Source: Microbacteriaceae bacterium (GTDB lineage Bacteria > Actinomycetota > Actinomycetes > Actinomycetales > Microbacteriaceae). Taken from it: DNA of 8,313 nucleotides. The DNA lies in contig JAODAU010000387.1 of NCBI GenBank assembly GCA_025463615.1, forward strand, positions 1-8,313, given 5' to 3'. Below are positions 1 through 6,232 of the stretch, piece by piece. The notes beneath the pieces were generated by a model that was given only the letters and a program-made list of their open reading frames with translations, ran no database searches and was not told the DNA's origin. The position numbers were made by a program, and so were the translations under genes. Every line of letters starts with the position of its first letter. Positions within the stretch are counted from its first letter, which is position 1.

Positions 1-339
1 GACGTGCGCATGATCGGCGACAGCGGCGGCAAGGCCCCACAGTGGGCGAAGGGCGTCTCCGGCGCCAACAACGTGGCGCGCACGATCGGCGCGATCTCGT
101 CGCTGTTCTTCCAGATCGGGGGCACGATCGAGAAGCACGTGGTGAACGGCCAGACCGGCGCCATCCTGCGCGACCGCGACGGAAAGGTGCTCAACACCTG
201 GACGCTGGACGTGCTCGACGGCCAGGTGCAGACGATCCGCACGGTGCTCAACCCCGACAAGCTCGCGCACATGGGGCCGGTCGCCGACGCGTGGGCGCTG
301 CTGCGCGAGGCGAACCAGGCGCGGCGACCGCAGAACTAG
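1..339 (+). CDS. ECF41-type RNA polymerase sigma factor, C-terminal part (5' end outside window)
   Basis: The reading frame is open from base 1 and ends at TAG 337-339, so only the last 112 residues are present. They match the SnoaL-like (NTF2-fold) C-terminal extension of ECF41/SigJ-type sigma factors. A GDSGGK element (nt 16-33) stands where the family has its DGGGK motif, the NGQ(T/P)GA strand follows, and the tail carries the NPDKL signature (nt 250-264) followed by HMGPVADAW. In ECF41 proteins this extension replaces a classical anti-sigma factor: it contacts the sigma domains and controls activity. The sigma-2 and sigma-4 DNA-binding domains must lie upstream of the window. The GTG at nt 4 is an internal valine codon and not a believable start. 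ECF41 genes usually sit beside a carboxymuconolactone-decarboxylase, DoxX or oxidoreductase gene; none is visible here, so the partner would be upstream. An alternative reading as a free-standing SnoaL-like protein is less likely because NPDKL is specific to this sigma group. Confidence 0.85.
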   Translation, partial: DVRMIGDSGGKAPQWAKGVSGANNVARTIGAISSLFFQIGGTIEKHVVNGQTGAILRDRDGKVLNTWTLDVLDGQVQTIRTVLNPDKLAHMGPVADAWALLREANQARRPQN

Positions 340-340
340 G

Positions 341-1081
341 TCAGCCGAGCTGGATGCCGTGGCTGGCCATGGCGGGAACCGGGTCGACCGTGAGCCCCTG
401 GATCCGGTACTCGAAGTAGAGGTGGCAGCCGGTGCTGTCGCCCGACGAGCCGACCTGCCCGATGTTCTGCCCGGCGACCACCTTCTCGCCGACCGCCACG
501 AGCACGCCGCTGTCGAACATGTGCGAGTACGCGGTGGAGATGCCCTGGCCGTAGGTGATCACGATCTCGTCGCCGGCGAGCCCGGCGTAGGTCACCGACG
601 TGACGGTGCCGCCGGATGCCGCGTAGAACGGCGTTCCGCAGGGCGCCGCGAAGTCGTCGCCGCGGTGGAACCCGCTGTCGCAGCCGACCCCGGAGGTGCA
701 GATCACCTGGCGCGGACCCCACGGCGAGACGATCGGGCGGTCGATGGGCTTGGCCCAGCCGTCCATGCTGCCGATGCCGGGGCCGCCCTGCGGGTAGGCC
801 TTGCCGATCACGATCTTGTCGCGCACCACGCTCGCCATCGAGGCGTTGCGGGCGACGGAGACCGACTGGGTCGGCCCGTGCGCGATCGCCTGCGCCTGGA
901 TCTCGCCTGCGGCCCCGGTGGCGGATGCCGCGGGCAGCGCCAGCGCGGAGGCGAGCCCCAGCGACACGATGGTGGCGACGGCGGCCGCAAGCAGTCGGCG
1001 CAAAGGGGTCTTGGGCTTCGACCGGAGGGAGCGCTCGCGCCGATTCGGGGCGGCGCGAACCGCGGAGTGCTTGCCTGACAT
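341..1081 (-). CDS. Secreted M23 (LytM-type) peptidase-family protein with altered HxH motif
   Basis: A 246-residue protein. Residues 1-27 are rich in Arg/Lys and residues 28-55 form a hydrophobic Ala/Leu segment ending near ALPAASA, consistent with a signal peptide or signal anchor, so it acts outside the membrane on peptidoglycan. The LytM domain spans about residues 115-240: FHRGDDF supplies the first metal ligands (H139 and D143), YSHM supplies H187, and STGCHLYFEY holds H220. The position that normally gives the last zinc ligand of HxH is Tyr (Y222). Four cysteines (128, 134, 148, 219) may form disulfides. ATG at 1081 was chosen because it directly precedes the basic N-region. An upstream in-frame GTG at 1120 would add 13 residues, and its weak GAGGA lies about 11 bases upstream. 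The gene follows the TetR gene on the same strand by 61 bp with no clear promoter between, so co-transcription is possible. It may be an active endopeptidase or a non-catalytic LytM factor. Confidence 0.85.
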   Translation of the reverse strand: MSGKHSAVRAAPNRRERSLRSKPKTPLRRLLAAAVATIVSLGLASALALPAASATGAAGEIQAQAIAHGPTQSVSVARNASMASVVRDKIVIGKAYPQGGPGIGSMDGWAKPIDRPIVSPWGPRQVICTSGVGCDSGFHRGDDFAAPCGTPFYAASGGTVTSVTYAGLAGDEIVITYGQGISTAYSHMFDSGVLVAVGEKVVAGQNIGQVGSSGDSTGCHLYFEYRIQGLTVDPVPAMASHGIQLG

Positions 1082-1142
1082 GTCCTGATCCACACTAACC
1101 CGGGCGGCCGCGAAGGTCACACCGGAGGCATCCTCGGGTTCT

Positions 1143-1799
1143 CTAGGGCGCCAGGTCGCGGCTCGCGATCGCCTCCGGGGTGCCGACGACCAGCACCATG
1201 GCGCGCTTCCAGGCGCCGGCGATCTCGAGCAGGGGGATGCGGGTGTCCAGCTGCCAGTAGGTCTCGAGCCCGTTCACGAACGCGATGATCGCGTGGGCGA
1301 TGACCTCGACATCCGTGTCCAGGCGCACGTCGCCGAGGTCCTTGCCCGCCTCCAGACCGCGCCTCAGGTTCTCGTGCACGGAGGCGGCGCGGGTCACCAG
1401 CCGGGCGTGCAGCGGGTCGTCGGGGTTGAGGTTCTCGGCGAGGAGCTCGGTGAACAGCCCGAGCGTCGCGGGGCGCTGGGCCCACTCGCGCACGAGCGCC
1501 TCCACGTCGTCGAAGACCTCGAGGCCCACCGCCGGATACGTGGGCGTCACGTGCGGGTCGAGGCCGTCGCGCACGTCGAGCGCGGCGTTGAGCAGGGCAT
1601 CCTTCGTGGGGAAGTGGTGCAGCAGGCCGGCCTTGGAGACCCCGGCCGCGTCGGCGATCTCGACGAGCGAGACGCCGCGCGAGCCGCGCCGCGCGATGAG
1701 GTCGATCGCCGCGGTGAGGATCTCCTGCCGGGTCTCGCTGCCCCGCGCCCGGTTGCCCCTGCGCGCGCTCTCGGTGCGCTCGATGTTGCTAGTCGGCAC
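1143..1799 (-). CDS. TetR/AcrR-family transcriptional regulator of the adjacent ABC transporter operon
   Basis: A 218-residue protein with the TetR N-terminal helix-turn-helix at about residues 23-69. It starts with ETRQEILTAAIDLIARRG, and the recognition part reads SLVEIADAAGVSKAGLLHHF followed by PTKDALL. The C-terminal two thirds are helical and unassigned, and would hold the ligand pocket and dimer interface. GTG at 1799 is chosen as start because a purine-rich GAAGGGGG element (1808-1815) lies 8 bases upstream. The frame stays open to 1865, but an ATG at 1859 would put the start codon inside the palindromic operator. The gene is divergent from the substrate-binding protein gene with a 119-bp gap holding a strong palindrome, which is the usual arrangement for a local autoregulated repressor. 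TetR control of an RbsB/RbsC-type importer is less usual than LacI, ROK or DeoR control. Its ligand cannot be read from the sequence. Confidence 0.9.
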   Translation of the reverse strand: MPTSNIERTESARRGNRARGSETRQEILTAAIDLIARRGSRGVSLVEIADAAGVSKAGLLHHFPTKDALLNAALDVRDGLDPHVTPTYPAVGLEVFDDVEALVREWAQRPATLGLFTELLAENLNPDDPLHARLVTRAASVHENLRRGLEAGKDLGDVRLDTDVEVIAHAIIAFVNGLETYWQLDTRIPLLEIAGAWKRAMVLVVGTPEAIASRDLAP

Positions 1800-1825
1800 G
1801 CGGGACACCCCCTTCGACTCGATGG

Positions 1826-1855
1826 TTGCGTGTGAGCATGGTGATAGCGTACGGT
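1826..1855 (+). promoter_or_regulatory. Probable promoter of the ABC transporter operon
   Basis: TTGCGT (1826-1831) and TACGGT (1850-1855) are separated by 18 bases and fit a sigma-70-type -35/-10 pair of the TAnnnT class. Transcription would start near 1862, inside the palindrome that follows, so a bound repressor would block initiation. The start codon at 1919 has AAGGA (1904-1908) ten bases upstream. On the minus strand, a TGTGGT/TACGCT pair with a 17-base spacer, whose -10 is the complement of 1846-1851, is a weaker candidate promoter for the regulator gene and would also overlap the palindrome. Assigned by eye only. Confidence 0.4.
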
Positions 1856-1887
1856 ACATATCCAACCGACCACACGGTCGGATATGT
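1856..1887. promoter_or_regulatory. Palindromic operator, probable binding site of the TetR regulator encoded at 1143-1799
   Basis: The outer arms ACATATCC (1856-1863) and GGATATGT (1880-1887) are perfect inverted repeats of 8 bp, and inner matches bring 12 of 16 half-site positions into symmetry. A second inverted repeat, CCGACC (1866-1871) and GGTCGG (1876-1881) around ACAC, is perfect but centred about 2 bp to the right. Allowing a one-base gap, the outer arms extend to CGGT on both sides. TetR-family dimers typically bind such imperfect palindromes in divergent intergenic regions. The site overlaps the predicted start point of the ABC operon and lies upstream of the regulator's own start codon, so it could control both directions. 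Confidence 0.7.
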
Positions 1888-1918
1888 CACCGGACCAACA
1901 GACAAGGATGTCAGCGTC

Positions 1919-2896
1919 ATGACCCGTTCCCCCCTCGCGCGCGCCGCATTGGCGGGCGTTGCCATTGTCGGCCTGCTCGCAATGGCCGGCTGCTCCGCCG
2001 TCTCGGGCGGCACCGCCTCGACGGACTCCCCCTCGGGCGCGGCCCGAACCGTCTCCAAGATCACCTACGTGAACCCGCTCCCCTCCTACCCCGCCTTCAA
2101 CGTCGCCGGCGAATGCTTCAAGAAGGAGGCCAAGAAGTTCGGCTGGTCGCCCACCGAGGTCGGCATCACCGGCACCGGCGTGGACAACCAGGGCTCGATC
2201 AACCAGATCTCGCAGGCCACCGCCTCCGGGGCCGACGCGCTGGTCGTGTTCCCCACGGTCACCTCGCTCTTCACCCCGGTCATCCAGGCCGCCCGCCAGA
2301 AGGGCCTGTATGTCGTGGCCCTCAACGCGGGCGCCCCGAGCACCGGGCAGCAGACCCAGGTCGGCACCGACCAGGCGCAGATGGGCGCCACCATGGCCGA
2401 CGGCCTCGGCAAGGTCGCCCCGAACGCCCACGTCGGGTTCATCTCGCTCTCCGCCAGCACCGCACCGCACGCGCAGGCGATCAAGGGCTTCCAGGACGAG
2501 GCGGCCGCCAAGTTCCCGAACATGAAGACGGTCGCGAGCGAATATGACGGCGGTGACGCCACCAAGGATGTCGACATCTTCCGCAACATGATCGCGGCCC
2601 ACCCCGACATGGACGCCATCTTCCCGATCGAGGGCGCCGCGATCAGCGCGGCCGTCACCGCGGTGCAGGAGGCCGGCAAGACCGATTCCATCAAGGTGCT
2701 CGGCCTCGACCTCACCGACCAGACGCGCGAGCTGCTCACGCAGGGCAAGCTGTACGGCGTGGGCGACCAGGGCTGGTGCGAGATGGGAACCAAGGCAGTG
2801 GATGCCGTGAAGAGCCTGCAGGACGGCAAGAAGCTCCCCGCCCTCATCCCCACCAAGGTGACGTTCTACACCGTGGACAACCTGCCGGCCCAGTGA
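1919..2896 (+). CDS. ABC transporter substrate-binding lipoprotein (RbsB-like, periplasmic-binding type 1 fold)
   Basis: A 325-residue protein. Residues 1-25 form a lipoprotein signal: a short basic start, a hydrophobic core AALAGVAIVGLLA, and a lipobox ending MAGC with C25 as the lipidated cysteine. A Ser/Gly/Thr-rich linker follows. The mature domain has the two-lobe layout of Peripla_BP_4 proteins: ITYVNPLP opens lobe 1, DALVVFPT is at 106-113, the VGTDQAQMG hinge at 148-156, GFISLS at 173-178, a DGGDATKD helix start at 210-217, DAIFPIEGAA at 232-241 and VLGLDLTD at 260-267. Motifs that bind the sugar in ribose and galactose receptors are missing: the Asp-Arg of the LDR segment reads LNAG here, and the Arg-rich segment before the conserved GF reads HAQAIK. 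C66 and C287 could pair. AAGGA sits 10 bases before ATG 1919. Its stop overlaps the ATPase start (GTGA). It presumably captures a small, possibly modified or non-sugar ligand at the outer membrane face; the substrate is unknown. Confidence 0.9.
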   Translation: MTRSPLARAALAGVAIVGLLAMAGCSAVSGGTASTDSPSGAARTVSKITYVNPLPSYPAFNVAGECFKKEAKKFGWSPTEVGITGTGVDNQGSINQISQATASGADALVVFPTVTSLFTPVIQAARQKGLYVVALNAGAPSTGQQTQVGTDQAQMGATMADGLGKVAPNAHVGFISLSASTAPHAQAIKGFQDEAAAKFPNMKTVASEYDGGDATKDVDIFRNMIAAHPDMDAIFPIEGAAISAAVTAVQEAGKTDSIKVLGLDLTDQTRELLTQGKLYGVGDQGWCEMGTKAVDAVKSLQDGKKLPALIPTKVTFYTVDNLPAQ

Positions 2897-3648
2897 GCGA
2901 CACCACCACCGCACCCGCCCTCCGCCTGTCGGGTATCTCGAAATCCTTCGGGCACATCACCGCCCTCTCCGGCGTGGACCTCGAGGTCCGCGCCGGGGAG
3001 GTGCTGGCCCTGCTCGGCGACAACGGCGCCGGCAAGAGCACCCTCGTGAAGATCATGTCCGGCCTCTACCAGGCGGATGACGGCGAGATCCAGGTCGCCG
3101 GCGTCCCGCGCCGGTTCTCCACCCCCGCCGACGCGCGCGACCTCGGCGTCGCGACCGTCTACCAGGACCTCGCCCTGGTGGAGGTGCTCGACGTGGCGAC
3201 GAACATGTTCCTCGGGCAGTTCCCGCGCCGCGGGCCGTTCGTGGACCGCAAGCGGATGGTGCGCGAGACGCGCGAGTTCCTGGCGTCGCTCAACGTGACC
3301 GTCGCCGACGTGCATACGCCGATCGGCATGCTCTCGGGCGGCCAGCGGCAGATCATCGCGATCGCCCGGGCGATCCGTCTCGGGGCGGACACCGTGCTGC
3401 TCGACGAGCCGACCGCCGCCCTCGGCGTGCGCGAGACGGCGCAGGCCGCGGACATGGTGCGCACGCTGCGCGACCAGGGAAAGGCCGTGGTGCTCATCAC
3501 CCACGACATGGAGCTCGTGTTCCAGATCGCTGATCGGGCGCAGGTGCTCCGCCTCGGCCGCGTCGCGGGCGTCCGGGAGGTCGCCAGGACCACACGGCAG
3601 GACATCATCGGCCTCATCACGGGCGCGAACATCGGAGAACGGGCATGA
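2893..3648 (+). CDS. Sugar-type ABC transporter ATP-binding protein (single nucleotide-binding domain)
   Basis: A 251-residue ATPase with all ABC motifs: Walker A GDNGAGKST (42-50), Q-loop glutamine Q91 in VYQDLAL, signature LSGGQRQ (147-153), Walker B VLLDEPTAAL (168-177) and switch histidine H204 in ITHD. It is a single domain of the FrcA/XylG-like kind, about half the length of tandem RbsA proteins, so two copies would pair under the permease. The start is GTG 2893, overlapping the preceding stop as GTGA; longer upstream frames would run into the binding-protein gene. No signal peptide or membrane segment is seen, so it is cytoplasmic. The 3' end overlaps the permease start as ATGA, implying translational coupling and fixed stoichiometry. 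It powers uptake of the unknown ligand bound by the upstream lipoprotein. Confidence 0.95.
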   Translation: MSDTTTAPALRLSGISKSFGHITALSGVDLEVRAGEVLALLGDNGAGKSTLVKIMSGLYQADDGEIQVAGVPRRFSTPADARDLGVATVYQDLALVEVLDVATNMFLGQFPRRGPFVDRKRMVRETREFLASLNVTVADVHTPIGMLSGGQRQIIAIARAIRLGADTVLLDEPTAALGVRETAQAADMVRTLRDQGKAVVLITHDMELVFQIADRAQVLRLGRVAGVREVARTTRQDIIGLITGANIGERA

Positions 3649-4607
3649 GGGGCGTCATCCGCCGCATCGGTGCCGGCCAGCAGCTCGGCATCGTCGCGAT
3701 CATCGTGGTGCTGGTCGTCGTCTCGACGATCATCAACCCGACCACGCTCACGCAGGGCAACATCATCGAGGTGCTGCGTTCCACGGCGATCTACTTCATC
3801 GCCGCGTGCGCCGCCACGCTGGTGCTCGTCGGCGGCGGGCTCGACCTCTCGATCGGCTCCATTTTCGCCGTGGGCGCGATCGCCGTCGGGCTCCTGCTCA
3901 ACCTCGGCACGCCCTGGCCGCTCGCCGTGATCGGCGCGATCGTGGTCTCGGGGCTGTTCGGCGCGGTCAACGCCTTCTTCATCCTGCGCATCAAGGTGCC
4001 GCCGTTCATCACCACGCTCGGCATGAGCTTCGCCGCGGTGGGCCTCGTCACCGTGGTCACGGGCGGCAACCCGCTGTTCCGCTTCCCGGACGCGTTCAAC
4101 AACATCGGGCAGCTGAACCTGTTCGGGGTTCCGTTCCTCGTCTACTACGCCGTGATCATCGGCGTGGTCTTCCACCTCGTGCTCGAGCGCTCCCGCTTCG
4201 GCTACGACACGAGGGCGATCGGCGGCAACGCGAGCGCGGCCCTCTCCAACGGCGTGCGGGTGACCCGGGTGACGGCCACGCTCTACATCGTGAGCGGGGC
4301 GATCGCCGGCCTCTGCGGCATCCTGCTCACCGCCCGGGTGAGCACGGCCGACCCGGCCGCGGGCGGCACGGGATTCACGTTCCAGGTGCTGGCGGCGGTG
4401 ATCATCGGTGGCACGAGCCTGTTCGGCGGCATCGGCACCATCACCGGCACGGCCCTCGGATCGCTCCTGTTCTCGGTCATCAACAACGTGCTGGCCCTCA
4501 CCAACACCAACCCGCAATGGCAGAACGTGGCCACCGGTGTGATCCTGGTGGCGGCGGTCGCCTTCGATACCGCCCGCAGGTCGCGCCGATTCAAGGCGGG
4601 ACGATGA
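3645..4607 (+). CDS. ABC transporter permease, RbsC/branched-chain-type (BPD_transp_2 family)
   Basis: A 320-residue membrane protein with about eight to ten hydrophobic segments: residues 13-30, 46-63, 69-88, 92-113, 120-139, 163-180, 211-230, 246-258, 262-285 and 295-308. Family landmarks are GGLDLSIG (64-71), KVPPFITTLG (117-126), the cytoplasmic coupling loop RAIGGNASAAL (190-200) and AAVIIGGTSLFGG (250-262). The N-terminus is short and basic, and the C-terminus ends in an Arg/Lys-rich tail, which suits cytoplasmic ends. It forms the channel, probably as a homodimer because only one permease gene is present. ATG 3645 overlaps the ATPase stop and the TGA overlaps the next ATG, both as ATGA. 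No regulatory site is visible inside the operon. Confidence 0.93.
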   Translation: MRGVIRRIGAGQQLGIVAIIVVLVVVSTIINPTTLTQGNIIEVLRSTAIYFIAACAATLVLVGGGLDLSIGSIFAVGAIAVGLLLNLGTPWPLAVIGAIVVSGLFGAVNAFFILRIKVPPFITTLGMSFAAVGLVTVVTGGNPLFRFPDAFNNIGQLNLFGVPFLVYYAVIIGVVFHLVLERSRFGYDTRAIGGNASAALSNGVRVTRVTATLYIVSGAIAGLCGILLTARVSTADPAAGGTGFTFQVLAAVIIGGTSLFGGIGTITGTALGSLLFSVINNVLALTNTNPQWQNVATGVILVAAVAFDTARRSRRFKAGR

Positions 4608-5452
4608 CGGCGGCGAGGTCGACGGGCCTCGCGGCGCAGCGCGACCTCGAGATCACCCTCCGCTTCCATCACGCGGAGAAGAGCTCGGAGCTCGCACGGC
4701 TGCACGCCACCGAGGCGGATGTCGCGCCGATCGTCGCCCGCGAGCTCGGGTTGACCCTGCCCGAGCTCGCCGCGGAACGGCGCGCCCTCGAGCTGCTGGC
4801 CGCGTCGGCGGCGCTGGAGGTGCTCGCGCGACCCGGCATCGCCGAGCTGGTGCGCGACCTGCCCTTCCGCACCGGCGCCACCATCGTCGTGATCGGGGAC
4901 TCGCTCTCGGACGACGTGCTCTCGTGGGCCAACCAGCTGTCGACACTGCTGGCCACCGCGCTCCCCGAGCGCCGGCTCCGGGTGGTCAACGCTGGCCGGA
5001 GCGGGGACACGACGGCCGAGGTGATCGCGCGCCTCGACGCCGTAGTCGCCGAGCGCCCGGCGTGGGTGCTGCAGCTGCTGGGCACGAACGACGCGCGCAG
5101 GCACGGGCTCGCGGCCCATGCCGTGTTCACGGCCGAGCAGACGGCGCACAACTTCGAGACGATCCGCGACATCCTGCGGACGGAGACGCAGGCGATGGTC
5201 GTGCGGATGACGCCGCCCGCGATCGACGTCGACCGCATCTCCACCTGGGAGCCGTTCACCGCGCAGCACATCTCCTGGCGCCCCGAGGACGTGCGCCGCA
5301 TCGGCGATGAGCTCCTGGCGGCCGACCCCACGACCATCGACCTCGGTCACGCCCTCGACGCCGCCGACGCGCTCGGCCCGGACGGTCTGCACGCCTCGCT
5401 CGCGGGTCACCAGGCGATCCTGGAGACGCTGGTGCGGCGGCTTTCGATCTAG
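4604..5452 (+). CDS. SGNH/GDSL-family hydrolase with N-terminal helical extension, last gene of the ABC operon
   Basis: A 282-residue protein with the four SGNH blocks. Block I is VVIGDSLSDD with nucleophile S100; block II is NAGRSGDTT with oxyanion-hole G131; block III is LLGTNDARR with N162; block V is DGLHAS with D260 and H263 as the rest of the triad. The family hydrolyses esters such as acetylated sugars or lipids. No signal peptide or membrane segment is present, so it should work in the cytoplasm on an imported compound. Residues 1-90, before the hydrolase core, are charged and helix-like with no motif I recognise, which is longer than a minimal SGNH protein. ATG 4604 overlaps the permease stop (ATGA), so it is translationally coupled to the transporter. 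The stop TAG lies in the CTAG shared with the convergent regulator. No sugar kinase or isomerase accompanies it, and the substrate is unknown. Confidence 0.88.
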   Translation: MTAARSTGLAAQRDLEITLRFHHAEKSSELARLHATEADVAPIVARELGLTLPELAAERRALELLAASAALEVLARPGIAELVRDLPFRTGATIVVIGDSLSDDVLSWANQLSTLLATALPERRLRVVNAGRSGDTTAEVIARLDAVVAERPAWVLQLLGTNDARRHGLAAHAVFTAEQTAHNFETIRDILRTETQAMVVRMTPPAIDVDRISTWEPFTAQHISWRPEDVRRIGDELLAADPTTIDLGHALDAADALGPDGLHASLAGHQAILETLVRRLSI

Positions 5453-6198
5453 GGGTTCGTCTCCGCCGGGACATCCAGCACCCGCGTCACCCCGTCGAGC
5501 ACCAGCGCCAGCCGACGCTCGAACACGACGTCCGGGTCGGGGTAGTCCTCGGCCTCGCGGATGAACCGCTCGAAGTACGGGTTCTCGCCCCGCTCGATGA
5601 TCTCGATCACGTAGTTCTTCATGTAGAGGTGCCAGCCCTCCGCGTCTATGCCGCTGCGGGCATGCGCCTCCTGTTCGGCCAGCTCCTCCTGCACGAAGCC
5701 GGCGGTGAACTGCAGGGTGGTGGAGACGGCATCCATGATCCGGTCGATGCTGCGGCCGGGGGCGTCGAGGGCGGCGAGCTGGTACTCGAGCATGCGCACG
5801 GAGTTCGGCCCCAGCATCGGACGCTGCACGAGCTTGCCGATCCACGGATGCCGGTGGTACAGCTGGCGGAGCTCGCGCGCCTGCGCGGCGAGCCGCTCGC
5901 GCCAGCCTTCGTCGGCGGCGTCGAGGCGCAGCTCACCCAGCGCCGCGTCGTACATGAGCTCGGTGAGGTCCTCGCGGTTGCCGACGTGCCGGTAGAGCGA
6001 CATCGGCGCGCGGCCGAGCCGGGCAGCGACGGCGCGCATCGTCACCGCGTCGAGGCCGTCCTCGTCGGCGATGGCCATCGCGGTCGCGGTGATGGTGGCG
6101 TAGTCGAGCAGGCGGGCCGGGCCGCGGCCCTGCTCGGACAGGCGGGCCCAGATGACGGGGCGGGCGGTGGCGTCCACGAATCTCCGATCGGGTTGCAT
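5449..6198 (-). CDS. TetR-family regulator with tetracycline-repressor-like C-terminal domain, divergent from the monooxygenase
   Basis: A 249-residue protein. The helix-turn-helix spans about residues 33-80: ITATAMAIADEDGLDAVTMR, then AVAARLGRAPMSLYRHVGNR and EDLTELM. The GxAPMSLYRHV recognition helix and the long helical C-terminus with HPWIGKLVQRPMLGPNSVRMLE resemble the TetR_C class common in actinobacteria. The start is uncertain. ATG 6198 gives MQPDRRF with AGGA 12 bases upstream. GTG 6177 gives a protein starting MDATARPVIWARL, closer to relatives, with GGAG 4 bases upstream. A TACGAT on the minus strand (complement of 6201-6206), if it is the -10, would favour the later start. The stop codon shares CTAG with the SGNH hydrolase gene. 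The gene diverges from a TetX-like hydroxylase across a short palindrome-rich gap, so it is probably a ligand-relieved repressor of that gene and of itself. Confidence 0.9.
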   Translation of the reverse strand: MQPDRRFVDATARPVIWARLSEQGRGPARLLDYATITATAMAIADEDGLDAVTMRAVAARLGRAPMSLYRHVGNREDLTELMYDAALGELRLDAADEGWRERLAAQARELRQLYHRHPWIGKLVQRPMLGPNSVRMLEYQLAALDAPGRSIDRIMDAVSTTLQFTAGFVQEELAEQEAHARSGIDAEGWHLYMKNYVIEIIERGENPYFERFIREAEDYPDPDVVFERRLALVLDGVTRVLDVPAETNP

Positions 6199-6221
6199 AC
6201 ATCGTACACGTCCTGTACGGT
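6193..6221 (+). promoter_or_regulatory. Probable promoter of the monooxygenase gene
   Basis: TTGCAT (6193-6198) and TACGGT (6216-6221) with a 17-base spacer form a good -35/-10 pair. Transcription would begin near 6228, giving a leader of about 48 bases to ATG 6276, which has AGGAG (6265-6269) 6 bases upstream. The first inverted repeat lies between and over the two boxes. Confidence 0.5.
6203..6219. promoter_or_regulatory. Inverted repeat CGTACA-N5-TGTACG, possible operator overlapping the promoter
   Basis: CGTACA (6203-6208) and TGTACG (6214-6219) are perfect 6-bp inverted repeats separated by CGTCC. The site covers the spacer and -10 of the monooxygenase promoter and the candidate -10 of the divergent regulator, so occupancy would repress both directions. 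Confidence 0.5.
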
Positions 6222-6232
6222 CGAGGGCATGC

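Noticed and set aside
1097..1140. AACCCG/CGGGTT inverted repeat with a small GAGG/CCTC stem between the M23 and TetR genes, as a terminator
   Set aside because: The arms are only 6 bp around a 32-bp loop, the inner stem is 4 bp, and there is no T-run on either strand.
1847..1859. Similarity of GCGTACGGTACAT here to GCGTACGCCGTACAT at 6237-6251, as a shared operator
   Set aside because: The match needs a 2-bp gap and only here coincides with a promoter -10; the true palindromes at the two loci have different arms. A chance GTAC-rich resemblance is more likely.
1547..2914. Long minus-strand frame of 455 codons across the TetR/ABC boundary
   Set aside because: It is antisense to the binding-protein gene and out of frame with the regulator, rich in Arg/Gly/His as expected for a high-GC shadow frame, and crosses the operator region. 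No domain is recognisable.
3159..4517. Minus-strand open frame of 452 codons opposite the ATPase and permease genes
   Set aside because: Its composition (Glu/Arg/Asp/His-rich without pattern) is the typical shadow of high-GC coding DNA, while the plus strand carries complete ABC motifs.
3806..4603. Upstream extension of the SGNH hydrolase frame giving a 548-residue protein
   Set aside because: The extra part overlaps the permease gene in another frame and has shadow composition. The ATGA overlap at 4604 gives a natural start.
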